Positions 13,348-21,134 are shown, numbered from the stretch's first letter. The stretch is DNA of 21,134 nt from Bacillota bacterium (GCA_023481335.1 JAMCWI010000038.1:1-21134), one strand, 5' to 3'. The notes: generated by a model not told the origin, from the letters alone. A program made the numbers and translations.

Positions 13348-14721
13348 CTAACACCCCCTTCTCAGGTTGTTGTATACGCAGAAGGGTATCAGTTTCCCCT
13401 CCGGGGAAAGTTGGTGCACGCAGCACTTGCGGGCACGTTTGACATCAAAGGTATGAACATCCATCATGGCATGAATGCCAATCATGGTAATTTCCTTTTC
13501 GATGCCCTTAAACACATCCAGCGGGATGCCGCAGGCACAGGCGTAGCTGCTGCCGGTCTTTTCGCTGCCGGGTGTGGCGCTGGAGGACCACAATCCCTCC
13601 AAGGATGCCTGGGTAATGGGAGACAGACTGCTGACAATGCGGTTTTGCAGATAGTCCAGGTAGTGGTCCACATTGATCACCCTGGGCAGGGGCCGCACCT
13701 CTTGGCCGTCATAATGCACATAGGTAATGGACATGCAGGTGGGATAGGGGCAGGGCACCGGGATAAAATCCGTAAGCCTTAGCCAACCGGCGGTTTGGGA
13801 TTCAATGCCCTTGAGAACATCCGGGATGGTGATGCGTTCCAGGGGATTTTGCTGTCCATGGCGGCCCACGTAGGTCACCGGCTGGAAAAAGACGCCCCGA
13901 ATGCCGGGATGTTCAACAGCCAACTTCGCAATGGCCCCGACTTGCTGATCGTTCACCCCATGCACCACCGTCACCGCCAGCACCACGCTAATGCCTTTGG
14001 CTGCCAGTCGTTCAATGGACTTCATTTTAAGTTCCAACAGATCTGCCCCGCGAATTTGCAGGTATACCTCCGGGGTCAATCCGTCAAATTGCAAATACAA
14101 CGCCGGTTTTATTTCAGCTAACCGGTTAAGAAAAGCATCATCCTGAGCAATGCGAATACCGTTGGTGTTGAGCTGCACCACGTTGATACCCTTTGCTTTT
14201 GCTAAAGCTAATATCTCAAACAATTGCGGGTGCAGGGTGGGTTCGCCGCCGCTGATCTGGATGACATCGGGGTTCCCTTCGGCTTTCACATAGGCATCAA
14301 GCATCCGGGACACTTGCTCCAGGGAGAGAAAATGGTGGCCTTGGGCGTCGGCCAGGCATACAGGGCAGGCCAGGTTGCAGGCATCGGTAATTTCCATGAT
14401 GGCCAGGCAGGTGTGCTGCTTATGCTCGGGACACAGCCCGCAATCCTCCGGGCAGCCTTTTTTCACCTCTCCGGCAAAATGCAGGGGTAAGGTGCCGGGT
14501 TTGTTGTATTTAAGGTAAGAAGTGTACAGCCCGGCATCCGAATAAATCAGGCTGTCAAACATACCGTGCTCCGGGCAGAACTTATGCATGTAGACTTTGT
14601 CGTCCTTTAATAAGACATCCGCATCAACGACCCTTTTGCAGATTGGGCACAGGCTGCGGGTCATTTCAAAAAAAATCGCCCGGCGGTCCGCCTTTTGCGG
14701 AGTTTGTGTTTTCTCTGTCAT
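13348..14721 (-). CDS. Radical SAM protein of the Tes/MJ0619-like type
   Basis: This 457-residue enzyme has an N-terminal metal-binding segment SLCPICKR ... FCPEHG (Cys25, 28, 49), then GCPEDCGLCPEH (Cys90, 94, 97), then the radical SAM motif CNLACPVC (Cys115, 119, 122), and GGEP at 158-161. The C-terminal half adds further Cys motifs: PCPYPTC (324, 329), ACACG (395, 397), RKCCVHQ (433, 434), PFC (448) and a terminal Cys457. This layout resembles the MJ0619 family, whose characterised archaeal member (Tes) joins lipid chains. Bacterial relatives called TrsS occur with methyltransferases and sometimes carry selenocysteine; that last point is from memory and unverified. The start ATG at 14721 follows AAGGAGTG, which overlaps the selD stop. 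It probably makes a C-C bond or modifies a small substrate, with the methyltransferase acting next; the substrate is unknown. Confidence 0.85.
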   Translation of the reverse strand: MTEKTQTPQKADRRAIFFEMTRSLCPICKRVVDADVLLKDDKVYMHKFCPEHGMFDSLIYSDAGLYTSYLKYNKPGTLPLHFAGEVKKGCPEDCGLCPEHKQHTCLAIMEITDACNLACPVCLADAQGHHFLSLEQVSRMLDAYVKAEGNPDVIQISGGEPTLHPQLFEILALAKAKGINVVQLNTNGIRIAQDDAFLNRLAEIKPALYLQFDGLTPEVYLQIRGADLLELKMKSIERLAAKGISVVLAVTVVHGVNDQQVGAIAKLAVEHPGIRGVFFQPVTYVGRHGQQNPLERITIPDVLKGIESQTAGWLRLTDFIPVPCPYPTCMSITYVHYDGQEVRPLPRVINVDHYLDYLQNRIVSSLSPITQASLEGLWSSSATPGSEKTGSSYACACGIPLDVFKGIEKEITMIGIHAMMDVHTFDVKRARKCCVHQLSPEGKLIPFCVYNNLRRGC

Positions 14722-14734
14722 GGAAAATCACTCC

Positions 14735-15766
14735 TTAAAGCACATGCAGGGTTTTTGCCTGGGTAATCTCTCCAATGGGCGAGGCCGCCACTTGTCTCTG
14801 CCGGAGGGCGGCCAGCAGGGCATCGGCTCGCTCCCGGGGCACCGCCATGAGAAGTCCCCCGGAGGTTTGCGGGTCGCACAGTAGAAGTCTCATGTCTTTA
14901 GCCAGGCTGTCATGCCAGTCCACCTGATCCCGCAAGTGACGATAATTGGCGTGGGCACCGCCTGCAATGGCTCCTGCCTCAGCCATGGCAATGGCTCCGT
15001 GCAGTAAAGGCACTGCCTGGGATTGGATTTGTGCCCCAACACCGCTGGCCTTGAGCAGTTCCTGCAGGTGCCCCAACAGCCCAAATCCGGTTACATCGGT
15101 ACAAGCATGAACGCCGATCTCCAGCATTGCCTCCGCAGCCTCCCGGTTCAGGATGCACATTACTTCGGTAACTGCCTGTTCCATTTCCGGGCTGGTCAGG
15201 CGGCGGTCAATGCCGGTGGTAATCACGCCAATGCCCAGAGGCTTGGTTAGAATCAGGACATCCCCGGGTCTTGCCCCTTTCTTGGTGATGAGACGTTCCG
15301 GATGGGCAAAGCCTGTCACCGCCAGTCCGTATTTGGGAGCATGGTCGGTGACTGAGTGTCCGCCGATAATGGAAATGCCCGCCTCGGCAGCTTTATCGGC
15401 ACCGCCCTTTAAGATTTCTCCCAGTATGCTTAAAGGCAGGGATTGGTTCGGATAACCCACGATGTTCAGGGCAAAGGCCGGAGTGACCCCCATGGCATAG
15501 ATATCACTGATGGCGTTGGCGGCAGCAATCATGCCAAACCGGTAGGGGTCGTCCACCACCGGGGTGATATAATCCACCGTTTGAACCACCGCCAGTTCAT
15601 CATGAATCCGGTAAACTGCGGCATTTTCATCCCGCCCGGCCAGTACGTTGGGGTCCTGAACCGGTGGAAGACCGGACAAAACTTCTATTAGGTCCGCCGG
15701 ACCTATTTTACAGGCTCAGCCGGAGCCTGGTGAATAAGAGGTCAGGCTTACTTTTGGCAAACTCAT
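14735..15766 (-). CDS. selD: Selenide, water dikinase (selenophosphate synthetase), itself a selenoprotein
   Basis: SelD makes selenophosphate from selenide and ATP, the selenium donor for selenocysteine. The complete gene starts at ATG 15766, eight bases after AAGGAGG, and encodes 343 residues if UGA at 15718-15716 is read as Sec17. The context is SPGSG-Sec-ACKIGPADL: Sec17 and Lys20 correspond to catalytic Cys17 and Lys20 of the E. coli enzyme. Later family marks include QTVDYITPVVDDPYRFG, GGHSVTDHAPKYG and CTDVTGFGLLGHL. A SECIS-like hairpin follows the UGA. If read without recoding, the gene would wrongly begin at 15679 and lack the active site. It is first in a five-gene operon, and the enzyme needs selenocysteine for its own synthesis, a positive loop. 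The divergent LysR gene and the shared dyad suggest dedicated control. Confidence 0.96.
15689..15718 (-). promoter_or_regulatory. Bacterial SECIS-like element in selD
   Basis: On the minus strand, ten bases after the UGA (15718-15716), UAGGUCC pairs perfectly with GGACCUA around the loop GGC (15689-15705). Position and shape fit a bacterial SECIS hairpin, which SelB recognises to place selenocysteine at the UGA just upstream. Confidence 0.75.
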
Positions 15767-15809
15767 GTTGAAGCCTCCTTTGTATTTACAGCGTACCACG
15801 GGTAAATGT

Positions 15810-15842
15810 ATAATACAAATGCATAGTTTGCATTTGTATTAT
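15810..15842. promoter_or_regulatory. Large dyad between selD and the LysR gene (operator candidate)
   Basis: ATAATACAAATGCA (15810-15823) and its exact complement (15829-15842) flank the spacer TAGTT. The dyad sits 27 bases before the LysR start and 44 before the selD start. LysR-type proteins typically bind such dyads in the spacer of a divergent target, repressing their own gene and activating the other. It could also form a hairpin in a transcript, but the operator reading fits better. Confidence 0.7.
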
Positions 15843-15868
15843 GCTAATTTGATATAGGTGGTGGCGCT

Positions 15869-16747
15869 GTGACGGACATAATCCTTTACCATTTACGGGT
15901 GTTCCACTCGGTGGCCCGACATTTAAGCTACTCAAAGGCCGGGGAAGAGCTAAACTTAAGCCAACCGGCAGTCTCCCGCCAAATTGCGGCTCTGGAAAAA
16001 GGATTGGGGCTGGATCTCTTTTCACAACGGGGACGTCAAGTGGTACTGACCGATGCCGGACGTTCTCTTTATGATTATGCCGACCGGATCATGGGATTGG
16101 CTCAGCAAGCCGCCAGGGCCATGTCCCAATACCATGACCTGGAGCGGGGCGAGGTACGGCTGGGCGTCAGCCCGGTGGTGGGCCGCTATCTGCTGCCACC
16201 GATATTGAAGGACTTTTATACCCGTTTCCCAAACATCGGTATTTCCTTGCAATTTGACAGCAGCGCCCAACTGGCCCGGCGGGTGGAAACCGGGGAATTG
16301 GATGTGGCCCTGGCAGTAGGTCCGTTAAACACTGAAAACATTCACTTAGAACGATATGCGCAGGACGATTTAGTCTTAGTATGTCCTCCCATGGGGGCCG
16401 GTTGCTCTTTAAATGAACTCTTTGACCGTTATCCCTTCATTACCGGGGAAAAAAGTTCGTCCACCGGGCAAATCATTGAACACCACCTTAAAGGCTTTGC
16501 CTTTAAGCCTCGTTTTTTTACAGAGATTGCAGATGCAGAGGTCATTAAGCGTCTCGTAATGTCCGATATGGGCCTGGCCTTTTTGCCTTTGCGAGGTGTC
16601 GCGTCGGAGCTGGCAGACGGTACACTGTTGCAGGTATCCGGTGAGGGAACTGTTATAACCCGCTGGATTTATTTGATAACAACGAAAGACCAACACTATT
16701 GTCCTACACTGCTGGCATTTATGAATTTTATACGAAAGCATCAGTGA
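15869..16747 (+). CDS. LysR-family transcriptional regulator (putative regulator of the selD operon)
   Basis: This 292-residue regulator has an N-terminal winged helix-turn-helix (about 1-62: SYSKAGEELNLSQPAVSRQIAALEK as split segments, ending GRQVVLTDAG) and a C-terminal effector domain from about 90 (RLGVSPVVGRYLLPPIL ... GELDVALAVG). It starts with GTG at 15869 behind AGGTGGTGG. It is transcribed away from selD, with a 33-base dyad between. NCBI-type annotation knows a group of selenium-metabolism-associated LysR regulators, and this gene's setting agrees, though membership cannot be tested here. It converges with mutS2; the two stops are separated by the 16757-16970 inverted repeat. The inducer is unknown. 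Confidence 0.93.
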   Translation: MTDIILYHLRVFHSVARHLSYSKAGEELNLSQPAVSRQIAALEKGLGLDLFSQRGRQVVLTDAGRSLYDYADRIMGLAQQAARAMSQYHDLERGEVRLGVSPVVGRYLLPPILKDFYTRFPNIGISLQFDSSAQLARRVETGELDVALAVGPLNTENIHLERYAQDDLVLVCPPMGAGCSLNELFDRYPFITGEKSSSTGQIIEHHLKGFAFKPRFFTEIADAEVIKRLVMSDMGLAFLPLRGVASELADGTLLQVSGEGTVITRWIYLITTKDQHYCPTLLAFMNFIRKHQ

Positions 16748-16756
16748 AAGGCCTAA

Positions 16757-16970
16757 GTAAGACACGGAAGACACGGGGAAGACACGGGGACGGTTCTCTG
16801 GGAAGACACGGGGAAGACACGGGGACGGTTCTCTTGTCTGCTCTCTATGGATTAACTTAAATAAGTGTCTACTGTCTAAAGAGCAGACAAGAGAACCGTC
16901 CCCGTGTCTTCCCCAAGAGAACCGTCCCCGTGTCTTCCCCCGTGTCTTCCCCGTGTCTTCCGTGTCTTAC
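16757..16970. repeat. Large GACGGTTCT-type inverted repeat between convergent genes
   Basis: The left arm (16757-16844) and right arm (16880-16970) are near-perfect inverted copies of about 88-91 bases around a 35-base spacer. Each arm is itself made of repeats: five GACACGG words and two GACGGTTCTC words per arm. The left arm begins ten bases after the LysR stop, and the right arm ends with GTCTTAC, which shares its bases with the mutS2 stop. The structure could form a very long hairpin in RNA or a cruciform in DNA. There is no T-run, so it is not a standard terminator, but it could block readthrough in both directions. Confidence 0.92.
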
Positions 16971-19315
16971 TTCAAACTAACCACTGTCGCCCCGGCACCA
17001 CCTTCGCCTGTTTCGCCCAGACGGAAGGATTTGACCCGTGGGTGGTTTTTCAGCTCCCGCTGCACCGCAGCCCGCAGGGCACCGGTGCCTTTGCCGTGGA
17101 TGAGGATGACACTGCTGAGACCGGCCAGGAAGGCATCGTCCAGGTATTTTTCGATTTCCAGCAGGGCTTCGTCCCCGGTCATGCCCCGGAGATCCAGGCT
17201 GGTGCCGATAGACTGGGCTTTATCCATTAAGACCTTGCCCACTTTGGTTTCCCCGGTGGTGACCCGGGTTTCTTTAACCTTGCGCAGTTCCTTCAGGGGG
17301 ACAAGCATCTTCATAATGCCCACCTGGACCTGCACGTTGTCGCCGGATACCCCCACCACATAAGCCTTTTGGTTGTACTTGGGCAGGAAGACTTCTTCGC
17401 CGGCTTTCACCTGACGGGGGATTTCCCCGGTTTCGGTATGCACCGGTGCTTTGGCTGCCACCTTGCCGGTGACCTGCTGGAGTTTGCTGCGGGCCTGTTG
17501 AATGGCTTCCTCCCGGTTCTTGGTGTTTTCTTCAGCCAATTTGGTTCGCAGTTCCTTAACGGCTTCCTCCGCCTCCAGGCGGCTCTGGCGGACCAGCTTG
17601 CGGGCTTCCTCGTGGGCCTTTGCCAATATTTCTTCCTTCTTGGCCCTGAGCTCCACTTCCAGCTTGCGGTATTTTTCCTTCAGCTGCTCGCTTTCCCGCC
17701 GCAGTGCTGCGGCTTCCTCCCGCTCCCTGTCTGCTGTCTGCTGGGTTTTTTCCAGCTTGTTGATCAAATCTGCCACCTGAACCTGTTCGGTGGTAAGAAA
17801 TTTGCGGGCGCTGCTGACAATCTCCGGCCGTAAACCCAACCGGGCGGAGATTTCAAAGGCGTTGCTGCGGCCGGGTCGGCCAATTAACAGCCGGTAGGTG
17901 GGACGCAGGGTTTCCACGTCGAATTCCACGCTGGCATTTTCCACCCCCGGCGTGGTGTAGGCATAGTTTTTTAACTCGCTGTAGTGGGTGGTGGCCACGG
18001 TGCAGGCGCCCCTGCCATGCAGTTCCTCCAGGATGGCTCGGGCCAGGGCGGCTCCCTCGGTGGGGTCGGTGCCTGCTCCCAATTCATCCAGCAGCACCAG
18101 GGAATCCGCACCGGCATGCTCTAAAATATGGACGATATTGGTCATATGGGAGGAAAAAGTACTGAGGGATTGCTCAATGCTCTGTTCGTCCCCGATATCC
18201 GCAAAGACCTGTTTAAAAATCCCCATTTCTGTACCGGATTCCGCCGGGATATGCAGTCCCGCCTGGGTCATTAAGGTAAACAGCCCCACGGTTTTCAGGG
18301 TTACGGTTTTACCGCCGGTATTGGGGCCGGTGATGACCAGGGTTTGGAAGTTCTTGCCCAGGGAAATGGTGGCCGGCACCGCCTCCCCGGATAATAAGGG
18401 GTGCCGGCCCTTTTTGATATCCATTTTTGCCCCCGGCAAAATTTTGGGACTCCAGGCTCTAAGTTTCAAACTGTAGCGGGCTTTGGCCATGATGAAATCC
18501 AGTTCGCTCAGGGCCTCTAAGGCGACGGAAATATCCTCGGCCACGGCACTGACACCGCTGGAGAGCTCTCCCAGAATCCGTTGGATTTCCTGCTTTTCCG
18601 CCGCCATCAACCGGCGCACCTCGTTGTTGGCTTCAACCACCGACATGGGTTCCACAAAAAGGGTGGCACCGCTGGCAGACTGGTCGTGAACAATGCCGGG
18701 AATTTGGCTGCGGTATTCCTGCTTTACCGGCACCACGTACCGGTCGTTGCGGATGGTAATGATGGGGTCCTGCAGATACTTCTGATTTTCTGCGGAACGA
18801 ACAAGGCTCTCCATGCGCTCCCGGATACGGTTTTGCGATCTTAGGATGCCCCGCCGGATTTGCAAAAGCTGGGGCGAAGCATCGTCTGCCATTTCACCCC
18901 CGGGCAAAATGGCCTGCAGGATGCTTTTTTCCAGCTGGGCCTGGTTGGTTAGGGATTCCGCAACCTCCGAGAGCAGCGGGTAGCGATCGTTTTTTTCACT
19001 GAAAAACTTTTTAATCAGACGGGAGGCCGCCAGGGTTTCCCCCACTGCAAACAATTCCTCCGCCCCCAGCACGGCGAAACGGGCAGCCCTCTGCAAGGCC
19101 CCCCGAATGTCATGCCAGCCGGAAAATTCCGCCATGGGTTCTAACCGCAGCAGTTCTCTGCCTTCGGTGGTTTCATCCTGCCACCGCTGTATGAGAACCG
19201 AGTCGGTACTGGGTATCAGTTCTTTTATTTTTTGCCTGGCCAACTCCGACTGGGCATGGGCCGCCAGACGTTCCAACACCTTATCAAATTCCAAACGTTT
19301 GAGGGTTCTTTCCAT
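16967..19315 (-). CDS. mutS2: MutS2 family ATPase/endonuclease
   Basis: This 782-residue protein has the MutS2 layout: a MutS-like lever/clamp part (about 1-290), an ATPase core with Walker A GPNTGGKT (330-337), the downstream LLDELGAGTDPTEG Walker B/D-loop and the TTHYSELK H-region, a long coiled coil (about 515-620, rich in E, K, R), and a C-terminal Smr domain with LDLRG (707-711) and HGKGTGALR (740-748). In Bacillus subtilis MutS2 acts on collided or stalled ribosomes; in other bacteria it suppresses recombination through its Smr nuclease. The start ATG at 19315 follows AAGGAG, 12 bases after the stop of the U32 gene, so both are probably co-transcribed. The stop codon lies within the inverted repeat at 16757-16970. 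Confidence 0.96.
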   Translation of the reverse strand: MERTLKRLEFDKVLERLAAHAQSELARQKIKELIPSTDSVLIQRWQDETTEGRELLRLEPMAEFSGWHDIRGALQRAARFAVLGAEELFAVGETLAASRLIKKFFSEKNDRYPLLSEVAESLTNQAQLEKSILQAILPGGEMADDASPQLLQIRRGILRSQNRIRERMESLVRSAENQKYLQDPIITIRNDRYVVPVKQEYRSQIPGIVHDQSASGATLFVEPMSVVEANNEVRRLMAAEKQEIQRILGELSSGVSAVAEDISVALEALSELDFIMAKARYSLKLRAWSPKILPGAKMDIKKGRHPLLSGEAVPATISLGKNFQTLVITGPNTGGKTVTLKTVGLFTLMTQAGLHIPAESGTEMGIFKQVFADIGDEQSIEQSLSTFSSHMTNIVHILEHAGADSLVLLDELGAGTDPTEGAALARAILEELHGRGACTVATTHYSELKNYAYTTPGVENASVEFDVETLRPTYRLLIGRPGRSNAFEISARLGLRPEIVSSARKFLTTEQVQVADLINKLEKTQQTADREREEAAALRRESEQLKEKYRKLEVELRAKKEEILAKAHEEARKLVRQSRLEAEEAVKELRTKLAEENTKNREEAIQQARSKLQQVTGKVAAKAPVHTETGEIPRQVKAGEEVFLPKYNQKAYVVGVSGDNVQVQVGIMKMLVPLKELRKVKETRVTTGETKVGKVLMDKAQSIGTSLDLRGMTGDEALLEIEKYLDDAFLAGLSSVILIHGKGTGALRAAVQRELKNHPRVKSFRLGETGEGGAGATVVSLK

Positions 19316-19327
19316 GTATAAAACTCC

Positions 19328-21134
19328 TTAAATAACTCCCCTGAAATAATGCCCCTTGGTGATGCCTGAGGCGCTTAGCTGTTCGAGGTCTTCTTTGGCT
19401 TCTTTGTCTTTTCGTTCATCCCGGATGCCGTGCTTATAGCGAGTGATGGCCTTACGATAGTGGTTGACGGTTCTGGCCACATATTCGTGGTTTTCCTTTT
19501 TGGCCTCAATACGCAGTACCGAAACACCGGCCGCCAGCAGGGTGGGCACATCCTCGATCACACAAAGGTCTTTGGCATTAAACAGGTGCATACGGCAGTA
19601 TTGGTCTACCTCAATGGGGAAAACAAGTCCCAGCCGGTCCTTGAGTCCGCACTTTTTGGTGCTGCAGGGAACGGTGCATTTTTTTCCGGCGGAGAGATCC
19701 CCCAGCACACTTCCCGTGGGGCAGTATTTAGTGTTCATCAGGGGAAGGGCTCCCTGTACCAGTGCCTCCAGGGGCAGGGGGGCGGTTTCGCCCATGGCCT
19801 GCATTTGTTTCATGGTTAATTCCGGAGAAAGAACCGCCCTGGCAGCCCCCTGCTCCTTCAAGTAATGAAGGGTGGCAGAATTAAATGCATTGAGGGTAAA
19901 ATCCGCCACAACGGGTTTATCGGTGAATTCTCTGATGATCTTTAAAAGGCCTAGGTTCCCCACCAAAACTCCGTTCATGGGCAAGTCGCAGGCACGTTTC
20001 AGCAGGCCGGTAAAACTCTTCAACTCACTGTCGTGCAGAATTCTCGGGGAACTCAGCACCAGGGATACACCGTTTTTGTGGCAGAACTCCAGCCCGGCCT
20101 GCAGATCCTTTTCCGTAACAATCCCCTTGGAGCGGTAGCTTTCGCCGCCAAAATAAACAATATTGGCCCCGTAGCTGACTGCGGCCTGCAAGGACGTGAG
20201 ATCGGCCACACTGATGGCCAGCAGCGGCTCCGGGGTCTGCATTGCCTGTTGACGCATATCCTTAAAGGCTTCCTTGAGACGCTGCTTGAATAGGTGTTCC
20301 GCTACGCCGGGCCGCCTGCCTGCCCGGGCTCTTTTATGCTCCAGAACCGCCAGCACCCGGCGTCGCAGCTCATTAATTTCACGCATGGGCAGGATCACCC
20401 GGCCTGCCAAAGAGACCTCCAAGCCCGCCAGGGCAAAGGGTGTATTGCCCAGACGATCCAGTTGTTCCTCTAGAAATTCTGTAGTTAGTGGTCGCTTCAC
20501 GGCCTCCTGGCACGCCTCATCGCTGGTTCCCTCTGCGGTAAAACCCTGGTCATCGGTCACCCGCAGCACCAGGGGTTCGTCTACCCTGGCCTGCACAAAA
20601 AACTGCAGCGGAATTTTTCTTGCTTCCCGGGAGGAGGTAAAGGTCTCCCTGGCCCGCTCCATCAAGGCAGCATCATGGGTTTTGAAAACCCTATCGCCGG
20701 GCCTGATCTTACCGGGGATGGACAACCCCGCCAGAGACCCAGCCGGGGCGGACTCTACGTGTTTGCCGTTGACCAGGATGCTGTTCACCTCAACGCCGCT
20801 GCGGCCGCCCTCGCTGACCCAAACCTCAATACCGTCTCCAATCCGCAGGGGTTCCTCCAGGATAATTTCAACAGTTTTATTTTTCGCGTTAAAGCCCTTT
20901 ACCCTGCCCAGCCGCACGCCCCGGTTGTTGGGCCGTTTAAAGCTCATTAAATCTCTGCCGGGGTTGCCAAAAAAGTAACCTGGACTGAAATCGCGGTTAA
21001 AGATCTGGGCCAAATCCCTGGCTTCCTGTTCCTCCACCCGGTAGCCCTTTTTGTCCTCCAGTGCCCGGTCGATCAGGTTCCGGTAGGTGCGAATCACCGT
21101 TGCTACATATTCCGGCCGTTTCATCCGCCCCCCG
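19328..21134 (-). CDS. U32-family protein with DUF3656 (RlhA-like), 5' end beyond the window
   Basis: The window holds the last 598 residues or slightly more. The frame continues to the edge through GGR before the apparent ATG at 21124, without a ribosome site there, so the true start lies outside. The visible part begins in a DUF3656-like region (about 1-290, with FSPGYFFG and RPNNRGVRLGRV). A second U32-type domain follows: Cys-rich motif YCPTGSVLGD, CTVPC, KKCGLKDR and DQYCRMHLFNAKDLC near residues 480-535. Family members of about 830 residues exist in Firmicutes. E. coli RlhA, a U32/DUF3656 protein, hydroxylates 23S rRNA C2501, and TrhP acts on tRNA U34; either type of RNA hydroxylation is more likely than proteolysis. 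Its position before mutS2, a ribosome-linked factor, fits a translation role. Confidence 0.9.
   Translation of the reverse strand, partial: GGRMKRPEYVATVIRTYRNLIDRALEDKKGYRVEEQEARDLAQIFNRDFSPGYFFGNPGRDLMSFKRPNNRGVRLGRVKGFNAKNKTVEIILEEPLRIGDGIEVWVSEGGRSGVEVNSILVNGKHVESAPAGSLAGLSIPGKIRPGDRVFKTHDAALMERARETFTSSREARKIPLQFFVQARVDEPLVLRVTDDQGFTAEGTSDEACQEAVKRPLTTEFLEEQLDRLGNTPFALAGLEVSLAGRVILPMREINELRRRVLAVLEHKRARAGRRPGVAEHLFKQRLKEAFKDMRQQAMQTPEPLLAISVADLTSLQAAVSYGANIVYFGGESYRSKGIVTEKDLQAGLEFCHKNGVSLVLSSPRILHDSELKSFTGLLKRACDLPMNGVLVGNLGLLKIIREFTDKPVVADFTLNAFNSATLHYLKEQGAARAVLSPELTMKQMQAMGETAPLPLEALVQGALPLMNTKYCPTGSVLGDLSAGKKCTVPCSTKKCGLKDRLGLVFPIEVDQYCRMHLFNAKDLCVIEDVPTLLAAGVSVLRIEAKKENHEYVARTVNHYRKAITRYKHGIRDERKDKEAKEDLEQLSASGITKGHYFRGVI

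Noticed and set aside
16757..16970. Possible CRISPR array because of many short repeats
   Set aside because: The repeats are inverted as well as direct, differ in spacing (4-20 bases), lack unique spacers of constant length, and no cas genes are near.
17369..17833. Leu/Phe-rich 154-codon plus-strand frame opposite mutS2
   Set aside because: Its hydrophobic look is produced by the antisense of the E/K/R-rich coiled coil of MutS2.
20274..20978. 234-codon plus-strand frame opposite the U32 gene
   Set aside because: Ser/Arg/Pro-rich shadow of a well-supported gene; no family features.
1..21134. tRNA or rRNA genes
   Set aside because: No cloverleaf with TTC-anticodon-loop signs or rRNA-like stretches was recognised on either strand; in particular no selC tRNA accompanies the selenium operon.

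Overview
The window looks like a chromosomal segment of a Gram-positive, anaerobic, probably spore-forming member of the Clostridia of the Desulfotomaculum/Peptococcaceae type. This is an inference from several things: strong AGGAGG ribosome sites, GTG and TTG starts, a short-Q-loop cytochrome bd, MutS2 next to a U32/DUF3656 protein, two selenocysteine codons, and interspersed inverted repeats built on a GACGGTTCT core. Nearly every gene is on the minus strand; the one clear exception is a LysR-type regulator.

Layout by coordinate. 1-386: no convincing gene. 387-1721: a secreted protein with two copper-amine-oxidase-N-type domains and a glucosaminidase-like C-terminus. 1831-4698: an AT-rich mobile block. 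It holds a frameshifted IS91-family HUH transposase and, just upstream in the same unit, a tyrosine recombinase broken by a 173-bp insertion. The block also has two copies of a small hairpin element and is bracketed by inverted GACGGTTCT repeats. 4696-10668: a complete cydA-cydB-cydD-cydC set (cytochrome bd oxidase plus its assembly exporter), transcribed from a clear promoter at 10912-10940. 11156-15766: a five-gene operon in the order selD, Tes/MJ0619-like radical SAM enzyme, class I methyltransferase, NapH-like membrane ferredoxin fused to a DUF2892 domain, and a small thioredoxin-like selenoprotein. 15869-16747: the divergent LysR regulator, sharing with selD a spacer that holds a 14+14 bp dyad. 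16757-16970: a 214-bp inverted repeat between convergent genes. 16967-19315: mutS2. 19328-21134: a U32/DUF3656 protein cut by the window end.

The most interesting system is the selenium-linked operon. Two of its five genes contain an in-frame UGA that has to be read as selenocysteine (SelD residue 17 and residue 16 of the terminal small protein), and each UGA is followed by a SECIS-like hairpin. A conventional gene call would shorten both. SelD makes the selenophosphate needed for its own synthesis and for the last protein of the operon. The membrane ferredoxin could feed electrons to the radical SAM enzyme, and the small CU-motif protein could act as a thiol/selenol redox partner. The substrate is not evident from the sequence.

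A second point of interest is the pair of 19-21 bp hairpin elements at 1866-1976 and 3461-3554. Their stems differ in sequence but keep pairing, with G-U wobbles only when read as plus-strand RNA.
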